From contig JAQOOI010000021.1 of the NCBI GenBank assembly GCA_028554645.1, forward strand, positions 2,108,001-2,172,000: DNA of 64,000 nucleotides. The letters are read 5' to 3'. The notes below the pieces were generated by a model that saw only the letters and a program-made list of their open reading frames with translations, did no database searches and had not been told where the DNA came from. Shown piece after piece: positions 30,621 through 42,038 of the stretch (position 1 is its first letter; each line of letters opens with the position of its first letter). Source of the stretch: Omphalotus guepiniiformis (lineage: Eukaryota > Basidiomycota > Agaricomycetes > Agaricales > Omphalotaceae). The position numbers and the translations under genes were made by a program.

Positions 30621-32542
30621 ATGGCGCCCAAGAAAGACGACTCAGGTAACAGGAAGAAACGCGACTCCGGGCGAACGACCTCTGTAGGAACGTCCAATAC
30701 AGCTCCTCGTAAGAAAGCTCCCCCCGTCTTTTCACCAATTTCTCTTCCTCGCGTGCGACACATTGCGCTCCAAGAAGCTATGGTTGCGATCCAGCGCCAT
30801 GTCTCAGAGGTTTACATTCGCCTCTTCGAAAACGACGACGATCCTAGCTTCCGAGTTGCGCACCTTATCACGCCCTTGGATAGCGCTTATACCGCCTGGG
30901 TAAGATTCCTTATGTTTTTATTCAATTTATTTCCTTACTAAGGTCTTTTTTACTTTCTAGCACACATTTTATGAAGACTGGACTTCTGACGACGATTTCC
31001 CCTACTACGCAAGATGTTTTTGGTGGTCAATCTCTCGTCTAGCTTGGCGTCTACAAGATACCGGCCTTTCTGACTTCGAAACTCTCGAACCTATGGTAAT
31101 TCCCAAGGCAATGCTTCGTGAGCTGAAAGCGCTCAAGTTCAAGGTTCGTTTTTCTCATATCATTCTTTTTGTATTGTTACTTACAACTCTCTTTCAGGCT
31201 TTTCCTTTATCTCGTCAACTCCCTCCCGTTGAATCCTATCGTTTTCAAAACGAGAACTCGTTTGACTTCTCCTCTCTTCCGGAATTCGATGTCTCGGCGC
31301 TTCCTGAATCTCCGTCCAAAGCTTCTCCAAAAAAACTCAAAGAGTCGCCTCCCGTTGAAGAATCTTCTGACGACGATGACGATTTTGACGATGAAGAAGA
31401 GGAAGAGGATGAGTTGGATTCTCCGCCAAAGAAAAAGGTGAAGCGTGTTCCTTCCCCAGCACTTCGGTCACAGATTCAAACTCGGTCGACGACTTCGATT
31501 CCTACATCGACTCGTTCTGGTGCTTCACGCGGTCGAGGTCGTCCCAAAAAGGTCAAACCCGAGGTAGGTCTCTTTATTCAATCCTTTCATTAACATTATG
31601 TTTACTAACTAATCCCATTTCTAGGAAACGGTTGAGGTTAGCGCTGGCGAAGACGACGAAGTAGTCGAAACTGTTACTGCCAACCCCTACGAAATTACAT
31701 ACGCTACCAACGCAGTAAGTTCTACATTATATCTTTATTCTTTTTGTTTCTTAATTGTTTTCTTTAGCCAACTGGCAGCAAGAAATCCTTTATCCGAGAT
31801 TCACGCCTCGCCACCTCCGCAGCTACGATCCCCTTCAATTTCGTTGATCCTACCGGCCTACGACACAAGTTCAAGGATCTTGTCACCGTCAATCGGTCTC
31901 TCCAAGGTTACAGCTTGAACCCCATCTGCGCTGGGTGCCTAGCTGGCAATCTCAGTCAGCCGTGTGTGTGGCGCGGAGAGGACAACAAATGTAGCGTCTG
32001 CGAGAAATGGAAACGTCCCTGTTCCTTTCAATATTCGCTCGACGGTATCACGAAGGTGCGCGACCTGGCTTTCCAGGAAGGACGTCAACACCCTGCTGGT
32101 ACGTAGTCCATTTCTAATCTTTTTCTTTCCTTCTAATTTCGTTTTATTAGCGATCAACACACACGTTTCGAATTTACTACAACTTCACGCTGAGTTCGAC
32201 AACCTCGTTCGACAGTCAAATCAAACTCGCGAGTCCGCCAAACGTTTGAGTTCCTTGATTCAAACCGAACAACAGCGTCTTCGTGAATCGTGTGTAGATG
32301 CTCGTAGCGTTCTTCGTTCTCTCGAGCCGGATGCGGAATTCTTAGCGAATAAAGGCCAGATGGAATTCTTAGCCGCGGCTCTCGGGTGGCAAGTCGACGA
32401 CTTTCGGCTTCGTAGCGCAATCAGCACCAACGACCAAGGCGAACCGATAGCCGTAGACCCCGTGTTTTTAGACAAGGCTAGAGAAACTGCAAATCAAAGT
32501 GCAGGAGTTGGGGAATCGCAGGAGGTAAGTCCAGAAGCTTAG
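30621..32542 (+). CDS. Antisense gene 1 of element B: AT-hook and zinc-cluster-like protein
   Basis: Exons 30621-30899, 30961-31143, 31198-31563, 31625-31714, 31768-32098, 32151-32542; lengths 279, 183, 366, 90, 331, 392 sum to 1641 nt (546 aa). Introns are 52-61 bp with GT..AG ends, several with CTNA-type branch motifs. The protein has an aromatic 'YYARCFWWSISRLAW', a long acidic run, 'PPKKKVKR', an AT-hook 'RGRGRPKK' (265-272), and cysteines 360/363/372/381/384/391. Compared with A the first 35 or so residues and the acidic linker are largely different, while the cysteine cluster differs by one residue. Probably a nuclear DNA-binding protein (inference). A further intron starting at the GTAAGT just before the stop would give a different C-terminus. 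Confidence 0.83.
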
Positions 32543-33147
32543 GCACTGGACTTACACTTTCTATTCATTCTATTCACCCCAGCTCCTTCTTTTGAACGTG
32601 TTTATCTCTGCTTTTCTTGACGGTCTTATTTCGTTGTAGGTCGCCACTCGTCGAAACGAACACTTTATACGAACATTATCTTTACCATACCGCTGTTTGT
32701 ACCTAAGTTTAAGTTCTACCTCTTGCTTGTAGACACTTAGGGTACTAAAATATCATTATCATTGTGACTTCTTTTGCTTATTATGAGTGAATTCAAACCT
32801 TAAGATTCTAAGAAATCGAAGTTGCAGCTGACTTTTTGAAGTCCGGCTGAAATTCAAAATCAAAGATTGACGCTCAGCGCTTAAATTCCATATTAAGAAA
32901 TGACCACAACATTCAATATTACATTCTTTTTACTTCGTTTTTCCTTTTATTCTTTTATGTTTCTTTTAATTTGGGGGACGATTATACACCAGATAATAAT
33001 TATATTTATAATTTTTTCCGCAACATGTCACCCTCTCCCCCAAACCAAAAATTTCAGCGCCCCCGCTGAACATTATACCCCTAAGAGAATTTGAAGACGA
33101 TTTTTCGACCTCAAAAATTTTCCGCCAGGTACAATACATTTTTCAGC
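32543..33147. other. Intergenic stretch between antisense genes 1 and 2 (B)
   Basis: No ORF of note. Counterpart of 11258-11861. It is diverged from A up to about 33025, then abruptly near-identical from the internal polypurine copy (33031-33046) onward. Confidence 0.5.
33031..33046 (-). promoter_or_regulatory. Internal polypurine-tract copy (B)
   Basis: Complement 'ggtttgggggagaggg', identical to A 11359-11374. It lies at the boundary between diverged and conserved sequence. Confidence 0.6.
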
Positions 33148-33155
33148 TATAAAAG
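33148..33155 (+). promoter_or_regulatory. TATA box of antisense gene 2 (B)
   Basis: TATAAAAG, 82 nt upstream of the ATG at 33237; same spacing as in A. Confidence 0.7.
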
Positions 33156-33236
33156 AACAAATGTGAGGATCGTAAATTGCATCGAACCAACATTCATTCG
33201 TTCTATAACTCGTTATCACAAGCTCTTACTTTCTCA

Positions 33237-34554
33237 ATGGCCCCCACTCCCTCTTTCATCAAAGAAGACTGGCTTGCTTTGCTGGAACTTCGTCGCGGCA
33301 CCTTTGATCGTGCTCGTGCTCGTAACGTTCCCGATGGAGAGATGTTCCAATTCGCTAAGACGCTTTGTGACTTCTTGGTATGTTATTTCATTTTTAATAA
33401 TCGTCCGGCGTTTAATAATAATTCGAGTTTAAGGTTAAACCCCTCGATATGGCTACTACAGCTGCCGACGACGAACTCTTCAAGAAGTTTGAAGACAACG
33501 TCACTGCCCTGCAGGCGGTTATGGCGGCTCATCCTCAAATGTCGCCTCTTCGTTCTGTAGCCGGACTTCAGAAACACCTTGACCGTATGGTTCAAGAACG
33601 TCTCAAGAATGCCGCTGCTGCTGCTGAAGCAGTCGCTAAGGCTAAGGAAGAAGGTAACAATCGGAAACGCAAGGTACGATTATCTACTGGACTTATATTC
33701 ATTATCCAACTTTATTCCAGGGCAAGGAAACTCCCAAGTCAAAGGCTGTTTGTGACGACGACGACAATGTTGAAGTCATTATTACCCCTTCTCTTGACAA
33801 AACTGTCAGTGAAGCACTTGTAAGTAATTTCCGCCTGGTAATTAATACTTTGTACTAACATTTTGTACACATTGTTCTTACAGATGGCTGACGGTACCAA
33901 GGACTCTAGCAGTGCTAAAGAAGCTAGTGCCATCAAGAATCTTACTGTAAGTCACTCATTATTTTCAACCGGACCTATATTAAATCGTTACTAGTTCCGT
34001 AAAGCAGAACTTATTGCGAACCAACACGCCGTTGTAAGCATGCCATACTCAGCAGTTCCTGGATTGGATCAATCCTCTGGCGCGTACAGGAAGGCTAACC
34101 ACTACATTTCGAAGGGCTTTGCGACATCCGGCCAAAAACGACTTAAGTTGGAAACAGCTGTTTCAAACCTTAGTGAAGAAACTGACTGTAAGTACACACT
34201 TAATAGTATTCAATATACATTCTGACATTATTCTTTATAGTTGAGAAGGCCCTACGTGATATGGCTCACACCAGTGTTCTTAAGACACTCGCGTTCGTTC
34301 CATACTACGATTACGACCAGCTCACACTTGAATCTCTTAAGGCTATACACAATTGCCTTCGTACGGAGTGTTCTACCCTCGCACACATTGTTCAAACCAA
34401 CGGGGCTCGTTATCGTGACATGCAGAAGCTAGCAGACAATCTTTCCCTAGTTATAAAGAAGAAGTCCCTTAAAGGTAGTTCCGATGTGGATGGAGATGAC
34501 TCCATGGACTCAGTAGATTCTACCTCTGCCACCGACATGACCACTGACGAGTAG
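33237..34554 (+). CDS. Antisense gene 2 of element B, six exons, unknown function
   Basis: Exons 33237-33377, 33434-33673, 33721-33819, 33884-33946, 33995-34187, 34241-34554: the same six lengths as in A, 349 aa. Introns are 47-64 bp with GTAAGT, GTATGT or GTACGA donors. Only scattered changes from A, for example 'AAHPQMSPL' against 'AACPQMLPL'. The product is helical, Ala/Lys-rich in the middle with a basic 'RKRK', and ends in an acidic Ser/Thr tail. No domain recognised. It ends about 157 bp from the pol stop, converging with pol. Confidence 0.85.
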
Positions 34555-34711
34555 TTCCCCTGGTACCACTTTATTTACAATGTTCTTTTTAAATGTCTGG
34601 CATATATTATATATACCTAAACACTGTCCTTACTATACATTATGTTCATACTCAGAGTCGTGTAGTGACTAGATGAATTTGTAATGAAGGATACTAGTTG
34701 CAACTTTGAGT

Positions 34712-37700
34712 TCACGTCTGTCTTTTTGACCTGGTTTTGACTCTTTCATCCCAATCTGGTTCCTCATTGTCTTCTAAGTTGTCCCCAAGATACGAATCAC
34801 TGTCTTCTTCATCAGAATCGTCCCCTTCAAGCCTAAGATTGGGTATGGCATCAAAAATATAATCTGTATTTTTGACCAAGTCTTTATCTTTATCCTCAAT
34901 CATAGCTTCCAATTGCTTACTATCCAAGTCTATTAGTTCATGAATATTGTCTGGCAATTGTATAGGTTCGTATCTGGCTGCATGTGGTAGGACTCTAAAT
35001 GCTGCAACTTTTTCTTTGAGCACTGATCCATCCATTTCTGCAATAACATATGATCCACCCTTTGTCCTTCTGATTACAATCATGGGACCCTTATATCTCG
35101 GATACATCTTTCTGTCTAAACTCTTTTCAATCTGAGTGTTCCTGACTTGCACCAGAGTTCCTGGTTTAAAGTCATAGTCCTTTATAGTATTTCCATATTC
35201 TTGTTCAAACTTTATTAAAGCTTTTCTTTTGTTTTCATCTACTCTTTTCCTCATTTCATTCACATGAGTTCTATGCTTAGCTAGAGCTTGTGCTCTGAAT
35301 CCAAGTAATTCTTCATGAGTCAGAATTCTGTCTGGAGGTTTAACCAACCAAGTTGATTCCACAATATCCAAAGGTAGTATTGGCTCTGCCCCAGTAACTA
35401 TGAAGTATGGAGAACATCCAAGACCTCTTCTAACAGTCACTCTATCTGCCCAAAAGACATGTTTCAGAAACCAGTACCATCTCTTCAAATCTCCACCAGT
35501 TGCTTTTGCTAAAGCAGTTCTGATATCAAAATGAGCTCTTTCTATCTTTCCATTTGCTTGAGAATTGTATGGAGATATAGTAATACCTTTTATACCATAC
35601 TTCTCCTCCAACCATCTCAACATTGCTCTCATAGCTGGGGCATTATCAGTGATAACCTCATCAGGGCAACCCCATCTACAGATAATGTCTTCAAAGAACC
35701 ATTCACCCATTAACCTTGCTGTCTCTGATTTCAATGCTCTACCTTCTGACCAAGAAGACAATGCACATCTACCATGAACAACATTTGAACAGCCATTACT
35801 AGGTGGTGACACTTTAAACACATCTACATGAACCTTTTGAAACAAAGAAGGTGTATAAGTAAGAGTGGGTGGTATTTTCAGAAGTTCCAACTTTCTATTT
35901 TGACAAGCCTGACATGATTGGACAAACCAATTAATATCTTTCTCCATATCTGGCCACCAAAAACGCTTGTCTATGACAGCTTTAGTTGCAAACATCCCTT
36001 TATGACCCAAATTGTCATGTGCAGCATACATCATGTACATTCTCTTTGCTTTGGATACAACCAACTTGTGTTGACCATCCAGTTCTTCATTCCTTCTATA
36101 CATGTTACCATCTTTATCAACAAAGAACTTAACAGCTTGTCTTAGAAAAGATCTCTTTTCAGTTTTATTCAAACTTTTAATAACAGCTGAGTTCTTGTCT
36201 TGATGCCAATCCTTTATTAAAGGTAGAAGATCATCCATCTTCTTTCCTTCATCCCTTCTATGTACCTCACTATAAGGATGAGAATTACTCCACTCTGGAC
36301 CTCCTGGTGGAATTACTAAAGTTTGAGCAAAAGCACTCTTCACCATTCCATGAGCTTCTAAAACTCTAATCCTATAACATTCTGCAATCCTTTCTTCTTC
36401 TATGCATTCTTGCAAATCATCTTCAAAATCATTTTCAGAGTTTGCCATTTCAAAAAGATATCCACCTCTATTGTCTATTTTATCTCTAAAAGACTCAAAG
36501 TCTAGTGGTATATCATCTTCTTCATTTTGCATTCTAAACTGTAATGGTTCTCCATTATCTTCATCTACATAGTCTTCCTCATTTACAGGTGGTCTTTCAG
36601 TTGTTATACCTCCAGGACCCCTTCTAGATAGACCATCTGGTCCATGTAAAGTTCCCTTAACATGTACCAATGTAAACTGATATTTCCTTATATCCTCTAT
36701 CCACCTGTTTATAGTTGCATTAGGACCTGAACTGGGATGATCCAACATGCCCTTTATATAGCTAGCATCTGTTTCCACAGTCAAATTCCTACACCCATAA
36801 ATCAAGTAATAAGAAGCTTCTAAAGCTAATTTCAGACCATACAGCTCTCTCTTTGGTTGAGAAAACCTTGCTTCCCTTTCATTCAATGTAATTGAACCAA
36901 AGTAGTTAAAGTACTTCTTCTTAGGATCTTCTGGGTCAGTTTGGTATATATAATATCCAACTGCCATCCAAGAGGTATCTACAGCAAGTGTAATCCCATT
37001 TTCTGACATATAGTCTATAGGTCTCAAACAAGGTGCAACTCTGATAGCTTCCTTAAGAGCTACTACAGAATCCCATTGTTCAGCCTTCATCTCAATTGGA
37101 ACATTTCTGGTCAAATATTGCAAAGGTGCAGCAATTTTAGCATAGTCCTTTATAAATTGCCTAAGTTGGCCAGCAGTACCCAAGAAAGCCCTGACATCTG
37201 TCTTAGAGTCAAATCTTTGCCATGTAGTAACCACTTCTGCTATCTTATTAGAAGGTGCTTGACCCTCATATAAACAACAGTGACCAACAACCATGCCTTC
37301 TTTTACACAAATGAATGCCTTTGTACCAGAAAATGTATCACCAACATATTTCATTCTTTGTATCACTCTATTCATATTTTGCATATGTTCCCATACAAAT
37401 CTCCTTATACCATTGTTTTGAGGAATAGTTTCATATCTGCCATCTGGTAACTCATATCTTGTTGCTGGACCCCTTACAGGTACATCATCAACATAAGGTA
37501 TAGTCACATGTGGAATTTCATCTCTTAGAATGAAAGTAACATCATCATGAAAGATAGGTACTGAGTTAGTCCAACCCATAGGCAGTTTTACTAGTCTATG
37601 TGGGCCAAATGGTGTTTGGAAGGTGGTTAAGTCCCTAGAATCATCATCTATCAACCTTTCGTCATACCCAACAAAGATGTCCAGTGTTCCTAGACATGCT

Positions 37701-38584
37701 CTTCCTGCAAAGTTTCTAGCAACATCTGCAGTAGCTGGTGGAATTCCTGAATGTTGTATAGTAACTTTATTCAATGGTTCCAGACTATGCACCAATCTCA
37801 AACTTTTTCCATCTTTCTTTAAAACACAAAACCATTTTGATCTATAAGAAGAACTTGAAGGTTCATAAACTCCAGAATCAATTTTTGCCTTTATAATTTT
37901 ACACACATCATCAAATATACCAGGTGGTATTGGAATGTTTCTTTCAACCCAAGGTACATGTGGTAAGACTGGAAATTTCACAGGTGGGAAGAAATCTGTT
38001 CTAAAGTTTCCTCCTTCTGCAGGTTCCCAAGCAAAAGCTTTTTCCTGTTGTTTCATCAAATGATGAACTAACTTCATTTCTTCTGGCCATAAAAAACCTT
38101 CATCATGATTTTTGTCTATGATATTCTTTCTTTCTTCATTGTATCTCTCACCCGGTGTGAACTCAGGTGGATTTGGAGATAATTCCGGCATTTCTGCTAA
38201 CGGATCACCAAAAATATTCCTTTCTACACGAAACTCAGCCGGTAAAGTAGCTTTAACCGGTCTAACTTTATCCTTTACAGATTTGTACTTTCCATACACA
38301 TCTACAAACTCTTTATTATTTTTCTCTTTCTCTATATTACAAGAATTCTCCTCTTGAAACATAGTATCCTTCTTTTCTTTCAACTCTTCTCTCCAACTAC
38401 AGAACACTTGCTTGTCCTTTCCCCTACTCTTTATAGTAGTAGAGTTCATATAAGCATCTAGCACTTCTGCAGCTTCTTTATCTCTTTCCACATACTCTTT
38501 AGCAGCAAATACAAAAGTTTCTGCCAATTCTTCTTTCTTAAAAGTTCCATCTTCATCAGGTAGTTTATACCCATCCACAAACAA
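34712..38584 (-). CDS. pol: Pol of element B: RT, RNase H, integrase
   Basis: Same 1290-residue length as A and all catalytic motifs preserved (LDIF, YVDDV, AVDTSW, HDNLGH...CQAC, HVDVF, ITDNAP, NGKIERAH). Differences from A are scattered, such as 'VKFPVLPH' for 'VRFLVLPH' and 'GHCCLYEG' for 'GHRCLYEG'. The first codon is a TTG; real entry is by -1 frameshift at 38656-38662. It looks functional. Confidence 0.95.
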   Translation of the reverse strand: MFVDGYKLPDEDGTFKKEELAETFVFAAKEYVERDKEAAEVLDAYMNSTTIKSRGKDKQVFCSWREELKEKKDTMFQEENSCNIEKEKNNKEFVDVYGKYKSVKDKVRPVKATLPAEFRVERNIFGDPLAEMPELSPNPPEFTPGERYNEERKNIIDKNHDEGFLWPEEMKLVHHLMKQQEKAFAWEPAEGGNFRTDFFPPVKFPVLPHVPWVERNIPIPPGIFDDVCKIIKAKIDSGVYEPSSSSYRSKWFCVLKKDGKSLRLVHSLEPLNKVTIQHSGIPPATADVARNFAGRACLGTLDIFVGYDERLIDDDSRDLTTFQTPFGPHRLVKLPMGWTNSVPIFHDDVTFILRDEIPHVTIPYVDDVPVRGPATRYELPDGRYETIPQNNGIRRFVWEHMQNMNRVIQRMKYVGDTFSGTKAFICVKEGMVVGHCCLYEGQAPSNKIAEVVTTWQRFDSKTDVRAFLGTAGQLRQFIKDYAKIAAPLQYLTRNVPIEMKAEQWDSVVALKEAIRVAPCLRPIDYMSENGITLAVDTSWMAVGYYIYQTDPEDPKKKYFNYFGSITLNEREARFSQPKRELYGLKLALEASYYLIYGCRNLTVETDASYIKGMLDHPSSGPNATINRWIEDIRKYQFTLVHVKGTLHGPDGLSRRGPGGITTERPPVNEEDYVDEDNGEPLQFRMQNEEDDIPLDFESFRDKIDNRGGYLFEMANSENDFEDDLQECIEEERIAECYRIRVLEAHGMVKSAFAQTLVIPPGGPEWSNSHPYSEVHRRDEGKKMDDLLPLIKDWHQDKNSAVIKSLNKTEKRSFLRQAVKFFVDKDGNMYRRNEELDGQHKLVVSKAKRMYMMYAAHDNLGHKGMFATKAVIDKRFWWPDMEKDINWFVQSCQACQNRKLELLKIPPTLTYTPSLFQKVHVDVFKVSPPSNGCSNVVHGRCALSSWSEGRALKSETARLMGEWFFEDIICRWGCPDEVITDNAPAMRAMLRWLEEKYGIKGITISPYNSQANGKIERAHFDIRTALAKATGGDLKRWYWFLKHVFWADRVTVRRGLGCSPYFIVTGAEPILPLDIVESTWLVKPPDRILTHEELLGFRAQALAKHRTHVNEMRKRVDENKRKALIKFEQEYGNTIKDYDFKPGTLVQVRNTQIEKSLDRKMYPRYKGPMIVIRRTKGGSYVIAEMDGSVLKEKVAAFRVLPHAARYEPIQLPDNIHELIDLDSKQLEAMIEDKDKDLVKNTDYIFDAIPNLRLEGDDSDEEDSDSYLGDNLEDNEEPDWDERVKTRSKRQT

Positions 38585-38637
38585 TTCACCATTTTCTTTC
38601 AGGCCAACTCTTAGAGCTACCTCTCCCTGAGGGCCAA

Positions 38638-40032
38638 TCAGATCATAGAGGTCTGAAAATTTACAACCCCTTCTTGTACATCTTTAGGTACCACAGGTGG
38701 AGGTCTACAAATCTCTTTAAAAGTAGATCCTTCTTTCTTTTGTTCAATTCTAACACCTCTTCCTCTCAGATAGGTCCCAATAGTACACTTGTAGCCAGAA
38801 TTTAGATCAGTTATGGTTATCTCTTGACCTCCATCCTCAAAGTTCTTTATTATACTTTGGGTGTTTACATCAAAAGGTCTACCAAGTAAAACTTGATATG
38901 GAGCTTCTTCCACAATATGAACTTGCAAGTAGACTGTTAAGTCCCCAAATACAAAAGGTACATTTCTAGCCATACCCTTAGTAGGCTTTAAACTCCCATT
39001 TGCACTTTGCATGTGAATCACTACATCGGGATCCCATGACATTCCAAGTCCCATTGCTACCATTTGATCCATTGATATGATCTGAGAACCACTATCTAGA
39101 ACAGCTTCCACAGTTTCATCAGAGTTATTGATTTTTGGGAATACCACTCTAAGTCCTTCTGACTCTCTAGCCACCAGTATAACTTTATCTTTCTTGTTAG
39201 GACCTAGATCTCTAAGGAATTGCTCAACTACATCTTGGTGAACAATAGTACCAGCTTTCAAATCACCAGTATCTTTTGTCAATGTAATGAAAGTCTCCTT
39301 TAAAGACCAAATATCCTCAACATTTACTTTCTTTATTGGTTCTACCTCAGAGTCCATTTGAATAGGATTCAAATCATTCTGATTAGGTTCTATCTGCAAG
39401 AAAGCCTTTTCTGCTCTCTCAACAACCCTTCTATTTCTAGCTTTTCTCAATATAACAGCTCTAATGCCTGGAGATACAGCCATAAGGTCTCCAACTGGAA
39501 CAGTAATATCCATATTGAAAATCTTTTCTGCCATTTCCTCTTCTAAACCTGGTTTAGATAAAGTAGAAGCATGTCTAAAATCTCCAATCTTTCTAGCTGT
39601 TTCTTTATAAACTATAGCATTCTCTTTATTAATTTCTTTCTGAACATTTCTAATTTTTTCCACCACTTCATTTCTAACTTTGTTCAAAGCTTGGTTACTA
39701 GGAATAGGATCTCTTTGTAATGGTTCCACTCTATCAAATGGCCTTTCTTTAGCAGGTTCAACATTAATCTCTTTTTGACCTGGCTGAATAACCATATCCT
39801 TTATAGAAGGATCCATTATATCCTCTTGATCTCTTAGTAAAGCCTCTTCATTATCCTTTGTTTCTTTCTCTAACTCCTCCATTCTCAAGGGCGGAGGTAC
39901 ATACAACCTTTTATCAAACCTTTTAGGCCTAATAATTTCTACTTCCATTCTCTTTTTAATACCAACTCTTTGTTTATCCTCAGGGACCTTCTTTGCGGCA
40001 CTGTACACATTTCTAGTACTAGATCCCATCAT
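38638..40032 (-). CDS. pro: Aspartic protease segment of element B
   Basis: 464 residues as in A, with the retropepsin 'AVLDSGSQII' and the end 'YQVLLGRPF'. The A AAT TTT heptamer (38656-38662) precedes its stop. Made by -1 frameshift from gag. Confidence 0.9.
   Translation of the reverse strand: MMGSSTRNVYSAAKKVPEDKQRVGIKKRMEVEIIRPKRFDKRLYVPPPLRMEELEKETKDNEEALLRDQEDIMDPSIKDMVIQPGQKEINVEPAKERPFDRVEPLQRDPIPSNQALNKVRNEVVEKIRNVQKEINKENAIVYKETARKIGDFRHASTLSKPGLEEEMAEKIFNMDITVPVGDLMAVSPGIRAVILRKARNRRVVERAEKAFLQIEPNQNDLNPIQMDSEVEPIKKVNVEDIWSLKETFITLTKDTGDLKAGTIVHQDVVEQFLRDLGPNKKDKVILVARESEGLRVVFPKINNSDETVEAVLDSGSQIISMDQMVAMGLGMSWDPDVVIHMQSANGSLKPTKGMARNVPFVFGDLTVYLQVHIVEEAPYQVLLGRPFDVNTQSIIKNFEDGGQEITITDLNSGYKCTIGTYLRGRGVRIEQKKEGSTFKEICRPPPVVPKDVQEGVVNFQTSMI
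38656..38662 (-). promoter_or_regulatory. pro-pol -1 frameshift heptamer (B)
   Basis: Complement AAATTTT in the phase A AAT TTT, identical to A and D. Confidence 0.8.
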
Positions 40033-40040
40033 CGGAACAC

Positions 40041-41513
40041 TTAGTTTCCCGACTGGTTCAAGTAAGAAGCCTGACCATTTGAAGTCTGGCTTTTATCCTG
40101 ATTTTCAATTCTGTCCAATCTTTCTGAAATCTTCAACAATGTGTTGGTAAAGATTGACATATCAAAACTATTATGTTGAGATTCAGAAGGTCCACTAGGC
40201 ATATTATATCCCATGTCACTTTCTTCTGCAAAGATGAAGGCATTTTTGCCAACTTCCTTATCCCAACCCTTTTGTTTAGCAATAGCTTCAATTTTGTCCT
40301 TTCTAGAAGAATTCATATCACCAGATGGAGCAACTTGTCCATCTTTCATGACTATCATTCCTCTTGCATTCCTAACTAAATATCCCTTCTCAAACTGTGA
40401 TTTCTGGTGAGGACAATTTGTAGCAATATGCCCTTTCTCACCACAGAAATAACAAGAATATTCTGTAGGTCCTTGCGGGTTTGCATATCTATTACCACGG
40501 TTCTGACCCATAGCAATAGATTGCATGTGTGGTATATTCATACCATTGTTACCACCTAATGTTTCTGCAAGAACTTTTTGAACTTGAGAGATCAAGGTAG
40601 CTTGATTCTCTTCAAATCTAGATTGCACCTGTTTCAAGGCAACTTCATGCCTATCCATTGTATCAGCAATCTTTCTTTCAAATTCATTCTTCTCAACATT
40701 CTCCCTTTTAATATTAAAAGGTGTGTAACTTCTTTCTCTTTCTGTTTCAGAAGCTAGAGACATTCCAACTATTGCAAAACCATCATCCATGTTATTCTCA
40801 CAGATGTGGGCAGCAGCAGCTATCACATCCTCAATAGGATACTTGTCTTCCCTTCTTCTAGGATTATCTGGATTAGCTATATAAGTCTTTTCCAGTCTAT
40901 CCTTTACTTTATCCCAGAAAGCAGGTTCTAAGGATCTGCCAAACAGAGTTACTGCCTCTAAGTTAGAGATAACAGCAGGTGGCTTTGCAGCTTTCTTATA
41001 CTCATATTCAAACAGCCTTTTAAACTTAAAGAACTTATCAAAGTTCTTCAATGGAATATATGCATACTCTGAATTTAACTTTCTCAACTTGGTAAGAGAA
41101 CCTCCTTCTTCTAAAGAAGACTCTGGAAAGTTTTGTTTCAAAGCATCTTTGAATGTTCCCCACTTTCTACTTTTTGTTTCAGGGTAAGCTTCAACCCTTT
41201 TCTTTGTATCATGAGTCATCCAGTCTGTAGCTAAGTAAATCTTTGCTGCATCATCTTTAATTCCCATTTTCAGGAATATTTCTTCCACTTGTTCCAACCA
41301 GCTTATCAAACTGCCAGGATCTACATGGTCAAAAATAGGTGCCATTTTTGATTTCTTAGGAAGCTTATCATTCTGGATTTCCTTCAATGCTTCTGGGGAA
41401 AGTTCATGAACTCCCACAAAAGTTGTCCTTGTATTATCATTGTTTCTGGGTATATCATCATCTCCTCTACTTTGTCCACTTGGACCAGCACCAGTAGTAC
41501 TAGTAGCAGGCAT
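40041..41513 (-). CDS. gag: Gag of element B
   Basis: 490 aa, nearly identical to A (for example 'TGAGPSGQ' for 'TGTGPSGQ', 'SIFTNTLL' for 'SVFTNTLL'). It carries the same CCHC knuckle 'CYFCGEKGHIATNC', the same ATG-less upstream open frame, and the same GGA AAC TAA end with the slippery heptamer at 40044-40050. Confidence 0.93.
   Translation of the reverse strand: MPATSTTGAGPSGQSRGDDDIPRNNDNTRTTFVGVHELSPEALKEIQNDKLPKKSKMAPIFDHVDPGSLISWLEQVEEIFLKMGIKDDAAKIYLATDWMTHDTKKRVEAYPETKSRKWGTFKDALKQNFPESSLEEGGSLTKLRKLNSEYAYIPLKNFDKFFKFKRLFEYEYKKAAKPPAVISNLEAVTLFGRSLEPAFWDKVKDRLEKTYIANPDNPRRREDKYPIEDVIAAAAHICENNMDDGFAIVGMSLASETERERSYTPFNIKRENVEKNEFERKIADTMDRHEVALKQVQSRFEENQATLISQVQKVLAETLGGNNGMNIPHMQSIAMGQNRGNRYANPQGPTEYSCYFCGEKGHIATNCPHQKSQFEKGYLVRNARGMIVMKDGQVAPSGDMNSSRKDKIEAIAKQKGWDKEVGKNAFIFAEESDMGYNMPSGPSESQHNSFDMSIFTNTLLKISERLDRIENQDKSQTSNGQASYLNQSGN
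40044..40050 (-). promoter_or_regulatory. gag-pro -1 frameshift heptamer (B)
   Basis: Complement GGGAAAC in phase G GGA AAC followed by TAA, as in A and D. Confidence 0.8.
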
Positions 41514-42018
41514 AGTAGTAACTTCTCTGAAACTCTTTTTAGATTTTTGTGCTGAAGCAGGTAGTCTATAAGACTTTCCAAATCCAACAGTAGATTTAGG
41601 CGGACGTAAACGATCAAATTCACCGGGTATGAACTCCCGATTATTGTCAGATGACAGAACAAAAGAACCAGGTAATACTGGATCAACACTTTCAGGCTCT
41701 GGTACTGATTTCCCTTTGCCCTTAGATGCGGAACTAGTAACACTTCTTTCTCTTGTAGAAGATCTGGATTGAAAGTTTAAAACTTCTTCACCAGCTCTTT
41801 GGGAATTCTTTGTCTGACGTTTTGGTTTAGGTTTGCTAGGTCCACTAATTTTGACCAGTGAACTTCACAATCCAAAATTAAAGCAAAAGCTCTATGTAGC
41901 ACTGTATAGAACAAAACAGTACTTTATTGCACAACACAAATTTCCTTGTAATTCAAACGGTAAAATTCCGTTAGAAAGCCACGAATTCGTCCCTCACGAA
42001 GTCAATTTGTACTTTTGA

Positions 42019-42036
42019 CCCTCGCGGTGGGCTCCA
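42019..42036 (-). promoter_or_regulatory. Primer-binding site of element B
   Basis: Complement TGGAGCCCACCGCGAGGG, 2 nt from the 5' LTR, identical to A. Confidence 0.85.
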
Positions 42037-42038
42037 GA

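Noticed and set aside
30217..30687. 156-codon frame upstream of gene 1 in B (and 13702-14097 in A)
   Set aside because: It spans the promoter and TATA box of gene 1 and carries low-complexity hydrophobic sequence; judged to be upstream DNA, with gene 1 starting at 30621.
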